Shown here one piece after another: positions 32,726-41,445 of a DNA stretch of 45,569 nucleotides (within the stretch, counting starts at the first letter, position 1; the number at the start of each line of letters is the position of its first letter). The notes under the pieces were generated by a model. That model ran no database searches and was not told the origin of the DNA. It saw nothing but the letters and a program-made list of their open reading frames with translations. The translations under genes and the position numbers were made by a program. Source of the DNA: an uncultured Tessaracoccus sp. (GTDB lineage: Bacteria > Actinomycetota > Actinomycetes > Propionibacteriales > Propionibacteriaceae); NCBI RefSeq assembly GCF_947286155.1, contig NZ_CAMYPD010000020.1, forward strand, positions 1 to 45,569. Direction: 5' to 3'.

Positions 32726-33439
32726 GTGACTTCCGCCCGCCCCCACCGTGACATCGTGAGCTTCGTGCGCCGCAGCTCCCGCATGAATGATTCGCAGCGC
32801 ACCGCATTGGAGCGCCACGGCAGCGAGTTCATCGTCGACGTGCCCACCGGCGAGCTGGAGACGTCCATCGCCGACGGCGCCAGCGTCGACTGGGCCGCGA
32901 CGTTTGGGCGCGAGGGCGAGCTCATCGTCGAGATCGGCTCCGGCACCGGCGATTCCCTCGTCCCCATGGCTGCCGGGCGCCCGGAGGCGAACGTCGTCGC
33001 CTTCGAGGTGTTCGAGCGGGCGGTGGCGTCGACGGTGGGACGGCTCGCCCGCGAAGAGGTGTCGAACGTGCGGCTCGTGATGGCCGACGGCGCCCAGGGC
33101 CTCCGGCAATTGTTCGCCGACGGCTCCCTCACCGAGGTCTGGACGTTCTTCGCCGACCCGTGGCACAAGGCGCGTCACCACAAGCGGCGGCTGGTCTCGC
33201 GTCAGTTTGGCGACGTGGTCGCGGCCAAGCTGCGCCCTGGTGGGTGTTGGCGGTTGGCCACCGACTGGGAGGATTACGCGCTCTGGATGCGGGAACAGCT
33301 CGACGATCATCCGCTGCTGCGCAACGTGCACGACGGCTGGGCGCCACGGCTTGCTGAGCGCCCGGTCACGAAGTTCGAGGCGCGCGGGCTCGCCGCGGGC
33401 CGCCAGGTGTTCGACCTCACGTACGAGCGCCGGCCATGA
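32726..33439 (+). CDS. trmB: tRNA (guanine-N7)-methyltransferase
   Basis: A 237-aa SAM methyltransferase that forms m7G46 in tRNA. It has IVEIGSGTGDSLVPMA (motif I), VVAFEVFERAVAS, TFFADPWHKARHHKRRLV (the PWxKxRHxKRR signature) and ATDWEDYALWM. GTG 32726 starts the conserved part; its stop overlaps truA by 4 bp (ATGA). A tRNA-modification operon with truA. Confidence 0.96.
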   Translation: MTSARPHRDIVSFVRRSSRMNDSQRTALERHGSEFIVDVPTGELETSIADGASVDWAATFGREGELIVEIGSGTGDSLVPMAAGRPEANVVAFEVFERAVASTVGRLAREEVSNVRLVMADGAQGLRQLFADGSLTEVWTFFADPWHKARHHKRRLVSRQFGDVVAAKLRPGGCWRLATDWEDYALWMREQLDDHPLLRNVHDGWAPRLAERPVTKFEARGLAAGRQVFDLTYERRP

Positions 33440-34251
33440 GGCTCCGCATCGACCTCGCCTACGACGGGCACGACTTCCACGGCTGGGCCGCGCAACCTGG
33501 CCTGCGCACGGTGCAAGGCGAGCTCGAAACATGGATTGGCAAGGTGCTCCGCAGCGCCGAGCCATCGTCACTCACCGTGGCCGGCCGCACCGACGCCGGC
33601 GTGCACGCCCGCGGGCAGGTGTGTCACCTCAACGTCGAACGCCCGTCCCCGACGATCTGCGACGACCTCCGCCGGCGTCTACGCAAGGTGCTGCCCGACG
33701 ACATCGTCGTGCGCAACGTGTCGCCCGCGCCCGACGGCTTCGACGCGCGCTTCTCTGCCATCTGGCGCCGCTACTCGTACCGGGTGCTGCCCGCAGATCG
33801 GGTGCCCGACCCACTGCAGCGCGGCCACGTCGTCGCGCTGCGGCACGGCGTCGACGTCGAGCTCCTGAACAACGCCGCCCCCCTGCTGCTCGGTCTGCGC
33901 GATTTCGCCCCGTTCTGCAAGCCTCGCGACGGCGCCACCACCATCCGCGAACTCCGCGAGCTGAGAGCCACCCAGCGCGAGGATGGCGTCGTCGAGATTC
34001 ATCTGCTCGCCGACGCGTTTTGTCACTCGATGGTGCGCTCACTCGTCGGGGCACTGCTGGCGGTGGCCGGCGGGGCTCGCGACGAGACGTGGCTGGAGCG
34101 CGTCGCCGCGCACCCTGAGCGCCACAACGAGGTGCTCGTGATGCCCGCGCACGGGTTGGTGCTGGAAGAGATCGGATATCCGCCCGACGACGAGCTCGCC
34201 GCCCGCGCGGCCACGGCCCGCGCCGTTCGATCCCTCGAGGAGCCATCATGA
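33436..34251 (+). CDS. truA: tRNA pseudouridine(38-40) synthase
   Basis: A 271-aa enzyme isomerising U38-40 in the anticodon arm. It begins MRLRIDLAYDGHDFHGWAAQ, and the catalytic Asp is in VAGRTDAGVHARGQV. RYSYRVLP and FCHSMVRSLVGAL are further family marks. Coupled by 4-bp overlaps to trmB before it and the methyltransferase after it. Confidence 0.97.
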   Translation: MRLRIDLAYDGHDFHGWAAQPGLRTVQGELETWIGKVLRSAEPSSLTVAGRTDAGVHARGQVCHLNVERPSPTICDDLRRRLRKVLPDDIVVRNVSPAPDGFDARFSAIWRRYSYRVLPADRVPDPLQRGHVVALRHGVDVELLNNAAPLLLGLRDFAPFCKPRDGATTIRELRELRATQREDGVVEIHLLADAFCHSMVRSLVGALLAVAGGARDETWLERVAAHPERHNEVLVMPAHGLVLEEIGYPPDDELAARAATARAVRSLEEPS

Positions 34252-34841
34252 GTCACTATTTCGAGACCCCCGACGAGCCGCTCGTCACCCGCACCATTGA
34301 CGCCACCATCTTTGGCAACGACCTCACGTTCACGACGGCACGCGGGGTGTTCTCCGGAACCCGGCTGGACCCGGGCACGAGCGTGCTGTTGCGCGAGGTA
34401 GACCCGCCGTCGGAGGGGCACATTCTGGACCTGGGCTGCGGGTTTGGTCCGATCGCGGTGGGGTTGGCCGTCGCGTCGCCGAAGGTCACCGTCGATGCCG
34501 TCGATGTGAATGCGCATGCCGTAACGCTCACGAACATGAATGCGGAGGCGCACGGAGTGGCGGATCGGGTGCGGGCAGGGACGGATGCGGATGGCCCGTT
34601 CGACGAGATGTGGTCGAACCCGCCGATTCGCATCGGCAAGGCTGCCCTCCACGCGCTGCTGCTCAGGTGGCTGCCGAAGCTGCGTCCCGACGGCACGGCG
34701 TGGATGGTGGTTAGTAAGAATCTGGGTGGCGATTCGCTTGCCCGCTGGCTCACCGACGGGGGATGGCCGACGGAGAAAGTGGCCTCTGCGAAGGGCTTCC
34801 GTGTGCTTAGAACCACTTGGGCGGGGGAATATTCCGGCTAG
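34248..34841 (+). CDS. RsmC/MTS-type class I methyltransferase
   Basis: A 197-aa SAM methyltransferase with motif I LDLGCGFGPIAVGLA, the acidic loop AVDVNAHAVTLT and the N-specific catalytic motif SNPPIRIGK. It resembles the C-terminal catalytic half of RsmC (16S rRNA m2G1207), without the N-terminal pseudo-domain. The operon with trmB and truA fits an RNA substrate, but the exact target is inference. The sodA promoter lies over its stop codon. Confidence 0.9.
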   Translation: MSHYFETPDEPLVTRTIDATIFGNDLTFTTARGVFSGTRLDPGTSVLLREVDPPSEGHILDLGCGFGPIAVGLAVASPKVTVDAVDVNAHAVTLTNMNAEAHGVADRVRAGTDADGPFDEMWSNPPIRIGKAALHALLLRWLPKLRPDGTAWMVVSKNLGGDSLARWLTDGGWPTEKVASAKGFRVLRTTWAGEYSG

Positions 34842-34844
34842 GGT
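34817..34844 (+). promoter_or_regulatory. Probable promoter of sodA
   Basis: TTGGGC (34817-34822) and TAGGGT (34839-34844) with a 16-bp spacer; start near 34851. The -10 is the same hexamer as in the rplM promoter. Confidence 0.55.
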
Positions 34845-34886
34845 GGAGGTTGTAGCCAGTGAACGCCCCTCGAAAGGATATTGGCA

Positions 34887-35501
34887 ATGACCTACGTTCT
34901 TCCTGACCTCGACTACGACTACGGCGCACTCGCCCCCCACATCGCCCCTGAGATCATGGAGCTGCACCACAGCAAGCACCATGCCACCTACGTCAAGGGC
35001 CTCAACACCGCGCTCGAGCAGCTCGCCGAGGCGCGCGAGAAGGGCGAGTTCGGCACCGTCAACAAGCTCGCCAAGGACGTCGCCTTCAACCTCGGCGGCC
35101 ACGTGAATCACTCCGTGTTCTGGAAGAACATGTCCCCCGACGGTGGCGGCGAGCCCGAAGGTGCCCTCTCCGACGCCATCACCGAGGGCTTCGGCTCCTT
35201 CGAAGGCTTCAAGAAGCAGTTCAACGCCACGGCGCTCGGTATCCAGGGCTCCGGCTGGGCCATCCTCGCTCTCGACACCCTGGGCGGCCAGCTCCTCGTG
35301 CACCAGCTCTACGATCAGCAGGGCAACCTGCCGTCGTCGCAGGTGCCGCTGCTGCAGCTCGACATGTGGGAGCACGCCTTCTACCTGCAGTACAAGAACG
35401 TGAAGGCCGACTACGTCGACGCCTGGTGGAACGTCGTCAACTGGAACGACGTCGCCTCCCGCCTCGATAAGGCCAAGAACGCGCAGGCTGCGCTCGCCTG
35501 A
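34887..35501 (+). CDS. sodA: Superoxide dismutase (Fe/Mn family)
   Basis: A 204-aa cytoplasmic enzyme that dismutates superoxide. Metal ligands are visible: His in MELHHSKHHATYV, His in GHVNHSVFW, Asp and His in LQLDMWEHAFYLQYKN. The NHSVFWKNM and GIQGSGWA segments closely resemble the cambialistic SOD of propionibacteria, so it may work with either metal. Start ATG 34887 with AAAGGAT upstream; an in-frame TTG at 34881 is less likely. A strong terminator follows. Confidence 0.97.
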   Translation: MTYVLPDLDYDYGALAPHIAPEIMELHHSKHHATYVKGLNTALEQLAEAREKGEFGTVNKLAKDVAFNLGGHVNHSVFWKNMSPDGGGEPEGALSDAITEGFGSFEGFKKQFNATALGIQGSGWAILALDTLGGQLLVHQLYDQQGNLPSSQVPLLQLDMWEHAFYLQYKNVKADYVDAWWNVVNWNDVASRLDKAKNAQAALA

Positions 35502-35522
35502 CCTTCGGCATCAACTCGTAAC

Positions 35523-35567
35523 AACGCCGTGCGGCGCTCCCACCTGGGGGCGCCGCACGGCGTTTCT
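35523..35567 (+). terminator. Terminator of sodA, probably bidirectional
   Basis: AACGCCGTGCGGCGC (35523-35537) pairs perfectly with 35550-35564 over 15 bp, with a 12-nt loop, then TTTC. On the other strand the AA of the stem gives TT, so it could also end the ABC permease transcript whose stop is at 35574. Confidence 0.88.
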
Positions 35568-35573
35568 TGGAGC

Positions 35574-37940
35574 TCAGATCACTTCGCTTCGCCGACGTTT
35601 TCTCACTCCTCGCGCGGAGAGAGTGGCGACAAGGAACACCACGACGGCTGCGGTCAAAATCCCGACAGCAACACCCAGCCATCCGACTCCCGCTAAGTCA
35701 AATACAGGCGGATACAGCAGCTCCAGCAACCCCGTTGATAGAACTGCTGCAAGCAACCCCAGCGCCAGCGGGACGGCTAGGAGCAACCCTCCAATGGCGC
35801 AGAGCACCCGCCAAATCCATGCAAAGGGCAAACCTATGGCATCCAATCCTTTGGCAAGAGGACGAAGCCCTTCCACTTCCCTCCGCATCGTCCACAGACA
35901 CAGAGGGATGCTGGCAACAGCGAGCACCACGAAGCCCCCTGCAAGATACAGCGGAAGTCCGCCGGTTTGAGCGAGGTACCTGTGCATAGAGACGACATTA
36001 TTGCCCGACGTAGTCGGCCACTCAGCAAGACGAGACTCCACCTCATCGTCGATCCCGGTGTACACCCACATGGTGCGGGATTCCGGCTCCTCTGGGAAGG
36101 ATGATTGCAACGCATATCCGTACCCCAGCGCGAGTCCACGCCCTGTCTCAGGCTTATATCCTACGACGCTGCTCGCGAGGGTTGAACCGTCCTGGGCCTG
36201 CACGGTAATGGGTCCATCTGTAGCACCCGCACGCAGTACGCTGCCGCGCATAAGTGACTGCTTGGCTTCATCGGGAAGCTGACCCAAGATGGTTTCCGCA
36301 TCCGCTAGCGATGCAACCAAGAGGATTATTCCCTCTCCGTCCACAACATACGAGGTTTGGGTGAGTTCTGCGCTGTGCGTGATACCGACGGATCGCTCCA
36401 TTTGCTCAAGGAGTTTGTGGCCGCCTTCCTCTTCCGAGGGCATATCGACGACGACCACGCCTCGCGGTACTGGAGATTTCAGAAGCTCCGTTTGAGCGGC
36501 GACGGACGCCGTAATGTTGATGAATACTGCGCACACCACCGAAACTACGGCGGTAAGGCTGGCAAACACGGTGGCCCAACGTCGACCGTCCTCGACGATA
36601 AGCCTGCCCGCTAGCGCGCCCGGTGAAGCAGTATGTTTCGCAAAGCGCATACCCAGCGCTATGCCAAGAAGTGGTGCCGCGCAAGCGCTTGCGGCCACCA
36701 TGAGCAAGATGCCTATCGTCATTGGCCAAAATCTGCCGTCAGAAGTCCACAGCACTGCTCCCGCTATAACGACAAACATAGCAGTTAGAATTTGGAAAGC
36801 ACGCGCGCCTTTGTGACTCAATGCGACGGCAGTCCGGCTGCGCATGGAAAGTTGCCGCTCATCTCGCATGATGCCCAACAGAAAGCCTATCAGTGCACCC
36901 CCGACGGAGAACAACATCACCGCCAACACCAGCATGACATCAAGGCTCCACGGACCAAGTGGTAATCCCCCACTCAGGCGACCTAAGACCGGGCGCGCAA
37001 CGAGTGCTACGAGGCTGCCTGTGAGCGACGCGACGATGGATGCTGCCGTGGCGCCTACACACACCGTCGATATTCCAGCTGTGCGCACAATCTTGGAAGA
37101 AATACCTGCCTGCGAAAGCACGATTTGCACCTTGCCAACCCAGCTCGCCGCTCGAGTACTAAAGATGAGCGGAACGCTGAACACGACGAGCGCTGCAACG
37201 CTCACAACACCGAGAAACTCTTTGGCGTTTGTACGGGGGCCCTCAAGAAAATGTGATCTCCATGTGAAATTCGCTGGCAAAGCTTCGTGACGTTGCACTA
37301 CTGAAGCCACGGTCTCGCGTATAGAGGTTTCGTCGCCTTTAATGTAATACGAGGTGTCAAGACTACGTACAAAAGATTGACTGGCAGGAACATCCCAGGT
37401 GTTCCAAGTTCCAGGCACGCACAACATCAGATGTTGGCTCGGGCTGTACACGTTTTGCAGGGTGCCTACAATCTCCAACTGCCATGACCCCACCGTCGGT
37501 GCCCAAACTGTCTGGCTCAGATTCGAGAGACATTCACCGGGAGAGTTAGGCAAATGATCACCATCGACGTGAAAACGACCTTCCAATGCAAACGAACGGG
37601 GATTTATCTCATAATATTCGACATCATCTACCACCTTCCCCTCTGCTGAACGCAGTGCGATAAGACTGGAATGCTCTATATGAGGATCTAGATCTCGTAA
37701 CCAAGTAGGCATTGGCGCATCTGACACCGATGAAGTATCTTGTTCATCTACATAGTACTGATAGAGAACATCAGCTTCACCAAGATATTTCGCAGCCAAT
37801 TGCTCTGGGGACAGCTGTAAGGCTTGCAGAACACCCCAGGCCAGCGATGCAATAAAAGCTACAACAGCGGTGGATAGCAACAGAATTTGCAGCACCCTGG
37901 CCCTCAATAACAACGGAATTAGGCGAACTGATGGCCTCAT
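35574..37940 (-). CDS. FtsX/MacB-type ABC transporter permease
   Basis: A 788-aa membrane protein. A first helix near residues 15-40 is followed by a large extracytoplasmic domain of roughly 200 residues (includes SPGECLSNLSQTVWAPTVG). A cluster of helices comes next, then a second external domain and terminal helices (for example VLCAIGGLLLAVPLALGLLA). This layout matches FtsX-family permeases with doubled membrane modules. It overlaps the ATPase gene by 4 bp. Such transporters export peptides or lipoproteins, or confer resistance to antimicrobial peptides; which applies here is unknown. The gene is AT-richer than its surroundings and ends at the sodA terminator. Confidence 0.85.
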   Translation of the reverse strand: MRPSVRLIPLLLRARVLQILLLSTAVVAFIASLAWGVLQALQLSPEQLAAKYLGEADVLYQYYVDEQDTSSVSDAPMPTWLRDLDPHIEHSSLIALRSAEGKVVDDVEYYEINPRSFALEGRFHVDGDHLPNSPGECLSNLSQTVWAPTVGSWQLEIVGTLQNVYSPSQHLMLCVPGTWNTWDVPASQSFVRSLDTSYYIKGDETSIRETVASVVQRHEALPANFTWRSHFLEGPRTNAKEFLGVVSVAALVVFSVPLIFSTRAASWVGKVQIVLSQAGISSKIVRTAGISTVCVGATAASIVASLTGSLVALVARPVLGRLSGGLPLGPWSLDVMLVLAVMLFSVGGALIGFLLGIMRDERQLSMRSRTAVALSHKGARAFQILTAMFVVIAGAVLWTSDGRFWPMTIGILLMVAASACAAPLLGIALGMRFAKHTASPGALAGRLIVEDGRRWATVFASLTAVVSVVCAVFINITASVAAQTELLKSPVPRGVVVVDMPSEEEGGHKLLEQMERSVGITHSAELTQTSYVVDGEGIILLVASLADAETILGQLPDEAKQSLMRGSVLRAGATDGPITVQAQDGSTLASSVVGYKPETGRGLALGYGYALQSSFPEEPESRTMWVYTGIDDEVESRLAEWPTTSGNNVVSMHRYLAQTGGLPLYLAGGFVVLAVASIPLCLWTMRREVEGLRPLAKGLDAIGLPFAWIWRVLCAIGGLLLAVPLALGLLAAVLSTGLLELLYPPVFDLAGVGWLGVAVGILTAAVVVFLVATLSARGVRKRRRSEVI

Positions 37941-38614
37941 AATACACACCCATCACGCATTTCTATTACCCTATCACCATATTTCTTAGCGATTGGATCA
38001 TGCGTAGCGACGAGGCAACCAATACCTTGACCATGCGCTAAATCGCGAAGATGCTTAAATAGAGATTCAGAATTCTTCGAATCCAATGCTCCCGTCGGCT
38101 CATCACACAAAAGGAAGGGACGCTCTCCAGCCAAAGCCCGAGCAATTCCCACTCGTTGACGTTGACCGCCTGACATGTGCGCCGGAAGACGATCCACAAG
38201 ATCTTTAATCCCCACAAGTTCGAGCAGATTTTCAGCCTTTTCCGATGCTCGCTGAGCTCCCTGGGTACGCAACACAATTTCAATATTTTCTCGTGCTGTG
38301 AACTGTGCAACGAGGTTATGATCTTGGAAAACTAGACCGACGGTATCGAGTCGCAGCTTCGTTCGCTGCTTCGCGGAGAGGCCAACGATTTCTTGATCTC
38401 CGATCTTGATGGTGCCCGAGTCAGGCTCTTCAAGACCGGCGATACATGCCAACAACGTGGACTTCCCTGAACCACTGGCGCCTTGCAGACAGACAATCTC
38501 ACCTTGCGAGAGATCCAATTCAACGTTATCCAGTGCAATCACTGGCTGAGCGGCCATCGGGTACGAGAAGCAAAGCTCCCGCACCTCGATGGCCTGAGCA
38601 GAAGCGTCACTCAT
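37937..38614 (-). CDS. ABC transporter ATP-binding protein (MacB/LolD type)
   Basis: A 225-aa ATPase with Walker A LQGASGSGKSTLLACIAGLE, Q-loop LVFQDHNLVAQFTARENIE, signature HMSGGQRQRVGIARALAG, Walker B FLLCDEPTGALDSKNSE and H-loop LVATHDPIAKKYGD. The QDHNL and DEPTGALDS motifs are those of the MacB/LolD/FtsE group, which partner FtsX-like permeases. It overlaps the upstream secreted-protein gene and the downstream permease by 4 bp each. Codon use and base composition are visibly less GC-rich than in flanking core genes. Confidence 0.94.
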   Translation of the reverse strand: MSDASAQAIEVRELCFSYPMAAQPVIALDNVELDLSQGEIVCLQGASGSGKSTLLACIAGLEEPDSGTIKIGDQEIVGLSAKQRTKLRLDTVGLVFQDHNLVAQFTARENIEIVLRTQGAQRASEKAENLLELVGIKDLVDRLPAHMSGGQRQRVGIARALAGERPFLLCDEPTGALDSKNSESLFKHLRDLAHGQGIGCLVATHDPIAKKYGDRVIEMRDGCVL

Positions 38615-38946
38615 CCGCAGGAACGCCCCAACTGAAAGGAGGAAACCTTATTGTCATCCCAGAACCCGAACCAAGCAGCTTTAGATTTTGGGTCCCCCGT
38701 AAAGCAGCGCCCTCCACCATTAGCATCATGATAGAAAGCCACATAGTAGCCGGTCTCATTCTTAAAAGAACTGAGGCGGTCATTGGCCCCAGAAGACATA
38801 TTCCGTGGCTTTGACATCTTGTTACTGAATGACCCAAGCCAGGTCTTGTAATCACTATCTGCATACAAATGCAGAGCAGCCTCTGCAGCCACGGGGGCAA
38901 TCAACAGCACGCTAAGTGCAGAAATGAGCAGCTTTCGAATCATCAT
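38611..38946 (-). CDS. Small secreted crystallin/I36-inhibitor-like protein
   Basis: A 111-aa protein with a signal peptide (MIRKLLISALSVLLIAPVA, cleavage probably after AEA at about residue 23). The mature part has the beta/gamma-crystallin-type pattern shared by the peptidase inhibitor I36 family: LHLYADSDY, NDRLSSFKNETG, VAFYHDANGGGRC, and DDNKVSSFQLGRSC. Two cysteines (81 and 110) could form a disulfide. ATG 38943 has better spacing to AAGGA than ATG 38946. It is the first gene of an operon with an ABC ATPase and permease, so it may be the exported substrate, an inhibitor or a bacteriocin-like effector (inference). Confidence 0.7.
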   Translation of the reverse strand: MMIRKLLISALSVLLIAPVAAEAALHLYADSDYKTWLGSFSNKMSKPRNMSSGANDRLSSFKNETGYYVAFYHDANGGGRCFTGDPKSKAAWFGFWDDNKVSSFQLGRSCG

Positions 38947-39036
38947 TGGTCCTTACTCACTCTGAGCCGCCCCCTCTGGGGCAACTTCTAGCGAAAGGAT
39001 ATGCGAAGATGCGAAGCCTGTCTATAGTTTTTTACA

Positions 39037-39051
39037 CCAGATATGATCTGG
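39037..39051. promoter_or_regulatory. Operator-like palindrome before the ABC operon
   Basis: CCAGATATGATCTGG: 6-bp arms CCAGAT/ATCTGG with a 3-bp centre, 91 bp upstream of the operon start. A TATAGA (39021-39026, minus strand) downstream of it could be the -10. No regulator gene is adjacent. Confidence 0.4.
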
Positions 39052-39089
39052 CTACAAAGCACCTAGCCAGCCCTACAACAAAGCTCCCA

Positions 39090-39701
39090 TTACGGCTCGT
39101 CGCGCTCCCCATACACCCACGTGGGCACTGGCTTTCCGGTGAGCCAGGCCCACCACACGATCGCCACGACGAACGGGGTCAGCGCAAGCCCCAGTGCCCA
39201 GCGCGTGCGGATGAACACGGGCAGCTCGTCGGTGAGCGGTACGAAGTTGATCTCGCCTGCCTTGTTTGACACAGACGACGCGCAAGCGTCCAGCCACCTG
39301 CCGTCGACGCACACCTTCACCCAGGTGTGCCCGCTCAGGAACCATGGCCTGGAGAATCCGCGCACTCGCGCGGCGTGCACGAGGCGCACGTCGAAACCCA
39401 ACCGTCGCAACACAAGCAGCAGCACCGTGTTGTATTGCGGGGAGCGCCCGCGCCCGTGGCGAAGCGAGGTCGTGGGCGACTCCCACAGATGCCAGGCCGA
39501 GTGCACCGGGAAGGCCTCGGCGACCGCGCGAATCGCTGCGTTCACCAGGTCGATGCCCTCCTCCCCGCCGGAGGCGGCCGCATCCGCGATGGATTCGACG
39601 GTATCCCCCCGCCCTGTCGGTGCCGGCGCGAAGGCAGCCACCGTGCCGACCGCCGCACCTATTACCCCAGCCACACCGAGCATTGCCGTGCGTTTACGCA
39701 T
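39090..39701 (-). CDS. Membrane-anchored transglutaminase-like protein lacking the catalytic Cys
   Basis: A 203-aa protein with an N-terminal signal anchor (about residues 7-25), a transglutaminase-like domain (about 45-145) and a C-terminal transmembrane helix (about 168-187). The usual Cys position aligns with Ser87 in GRGRSPQYNTVLLLVLRR. The His (SGHTWVKV, His125) and Asp (GRWLDAC, Asp138) of the triad are kept. It may be a non-catalytic or altered-nucleophile member. ATG 39701 overlaps the glycosyltransferase stop by 8 bp. The partner gene suggests a role in envelope glycan or cell-wall metabolism, but no substrate can be named. Confidence 0.72.
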   Translation of the reverse strand: MRKRTAMLGVAGVIGAAVGTVAAFAPAPTGRGDTVESIADAAASGGEEGIDLVNAAIRAVAEAFPVHSAWHLWESPTTSLRHGRGRSPQYNTVLLLVLRRLGFDVRLVHAARVRGFSRPWFLSGHTWVKVCVDGRWLDACASSVSNKAGEINFVPLTDELPVFIRTRWALGLALTPFVVAIVWWAWLTGKPVPTWVYGERDEP

Positions 39702-40830
39702 GCTTCCTCCTCGTGAATCCGCGCAGCGATCGGGCCGGAGCTTCGTCGGCGAGTCGCTCGTGGAGCGCCAGCATCTGCTCGATGGTGCGCCGCCAGCTGT
39801 ACTGCTCCGCTCGGGCTCTGGCCGCCTGCCGCAGGTCTGGGCCGAGGTTGGGCACCAGCCGCTCGACGGCATCCGCCAGCGACTTCGGGTCCGGCGCTCC
39901 CCACGCGCCCGACGTCGCGTCCACCAGTTCGTGCGCCCCGCCGCGGTTCGACGTGACGACGGGGGTTCCCGAGGCAAGCGCTTCCAATACGGCTAGCCCA
40001 AACGTCTCCGCCGGGCACACCGACAGCGAAATGTCCGCCGCCGCGTAGCGCTTGGCGAGCTCGTCGCGCCCGTCCACGAAACCGTGGAAGAACACGGGCG
40101 CGTCGCCGGCGATCTCCTCGAGCTCGGCCTTGTCCGGCCCGGTGCCGTAGAGGTCGAGCCGCACCGGCCTTCCCCGACGGTGCAACTCCACTGCCGTCGC
40201 CACGGCGAGCTGCGGCGACTTCTCGTGGCTCAGCCTGCCCGCGTAGCAGAGTTTGAGCACGCCGTCGTCGGCGGGTGCGCCCACCTCGGGGCGGAACGTC
40301 GCGAGGTCCACACCCAGCGGCACCCGCTCAAGGTTGGCGCCGGTGTTCGAGAACTCTTCGGCGGCGAACTCGCTGGTGACCACGACGGCGTCGAACTCTT
40401 TCGCCAACCGACGGTTCATCGCACCCACGGCGGCCTCCACGCCGAACGAGCGCTTGATCCACATCGCGAGCATGTCGGAGAGCCGCTCGTGGCTGAACAG
40501 CACGGAACCCACCGCGCGCTTCTTCGCCCACCGGCCCGCCGGCGAGAGCGTCCACTTGTCCGACACCTCGATGGTGGTGGGACGGAACCTGTCCAGCACG
40601 TCGAGCGCGCGCCAAGGCTTCGAGATCATGCGGTACTGCTTCGTGATACGCGGCGACCGCACGAACACGTGGATGCCGGATTCGTCCTCGACGATCTCGT
40701 CGCGCTTGCCTGGAGACACGAACACGCGCTCGTGGCCGGCCTCGATATAGCCGCGTCCGAGCTGCTCGATGACCACCTTCATCCCGCCGGACGTCGGGCC
40801 GACGAAGTTAGCCATTTGCGCGATTCGCAT
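39694..40830 (-). CDS. GT4-family glycosyltransferase
   Basis: A 378-aa cytoplasmic GT-B enzyme. The N-terminal acceptor domain starts MRIAQMANFVGPTSGGMKVV. The donor domain has LKLCYAGRLSHEKSPQLAV, FFHGFVDGRDELAKRYAAAD and the retaining EX7E motif PAETFGLAVLEALASGTPVV. It is close in style to actinobacterial GDP-mannose-dependent alpha-mannosyltransferases (PimB/PimC/MgtA type), which build phosphatidylinositol mannosides or lipomannan. The donor is inferred, not shown. First gene of a two-gene unit with 39090-39701. Confidence 0.88.
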   Translation of the reverse strand: MRIAQMANFVGPTSGGMKVVIEQLGRGYIEAGHERVFVSPGKRDEIVEDESGIHVFVRSPRITKQYRMISKPWRALDVLDRFRPTTIEVSDKWTLSPAGRWAKKRAVGSVLFSHERLSDMLAMWIKRSFGVEAAVGAMNRRLAKEFDAVVVTSEFAAEEFSNTGANLERVPLGVDLATFRPEVGAPADDGVLKLCYAGRLSHEKSPQLAVATAVELHRRGRPVRLDLYGTGPDKAELEEIAGDAPVFFHGFVDGRDELAKRYAAADISLSVCPAETFGLAVLEALASGTPVVTSNRGGAHELVDATSGAWGAPDPKSLADAVERLVPNLGPDLRQAARARAEQYSWRRTIEQMLALHERLADEAPARSLRGFTRRKHA

Positions 40831-40854
40831 GCCTACCAGTGTGCCACGCCCGGC

Positions 40855-41436
40855 TCAGCCACCCAGCAATAACCGGCGCTTCGGGTCCTCGTGCAAAAGA
40901 CCCCGCACATCCCGGCCTACTTCCACTCCGATGTGGAGCGCGACGATCTCGGCCAGCACCTTCATCACGAGCACCTGCGTTTCCGTGTGCGTCCGCACAC
41001 ACCACTTGGTCAAGGCATCAACCTGCGGCGCGAGCGCCTGGTGCTGTTCCGCGCGCAGCGTCCGCGCCTCAGCCAACTGCCCGCTGCTCCACAGCGCCGC
41101 CTCGCGGGCGGCCTCCGCACTTGCACCTGAGCACCAGGCGGCGAGATCGTCGGCGCGTCGTTGCTGCCAGTCCTCGTCCAGGTCGGCAAGGTCGTCGGCT
41201 TCGCTGCGGTTCACGGAGCGCCGCGCATGCGCGCGGAGTGTGGCTTCGAGGCCGGAGACGTCGACGCTCTCCCCCAACCATTGCGTGTGCTCGACGAGTT
41301 CATCGGCGACGATTCCCTCGCGCAGGTCAGTCACGAGGTCAGGCGTCGGGCGGCTCAGGATGCGGGCGCACCAACCCCACATGGCGGCACGCGATGCCGC
41401 CGCGATGTGCATGTGTTGTGCGAGATCGTCGGTCAT
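40855..41436 (-). CDS. Hypothetical protein at the end of the DMSO-reductase-type operon
   Basis: A 193-aa, almost wholly helical, acidic protein without signal peptide. The N-terminal 40 residues (MWGWCARILSRPTPDLVTDL) faintly recall the start of TorD-type chaperones, but the TorD C-terminal HxxxW...FY motif is absent. It lies nine bases after the 4Fe-4S gene, so it is very likely the last gene of the dms operon. A role in cofactor insertion or enzyme maturation is a guess from context. Confidence 0.6.
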   Translation of the reverse strand: MTDDLAQHMHIAAASRAAMWGWCARILSRPTPDLVTDLREGIVADELVEHTQWLGESVDVSGLEATLRAHARRSVNRSEADDLADLDEDWQQRRADDLAAWCSGASAEAAREAALWSSGQLAEARTLRAEQHQALAPQVDALTKWCVRTHTETQVLVMKVLAEIVALHIGVEVGRDVRGLLHEDPKRRLLLGG

Positions 41437-41445
41437 GGCTTCACG

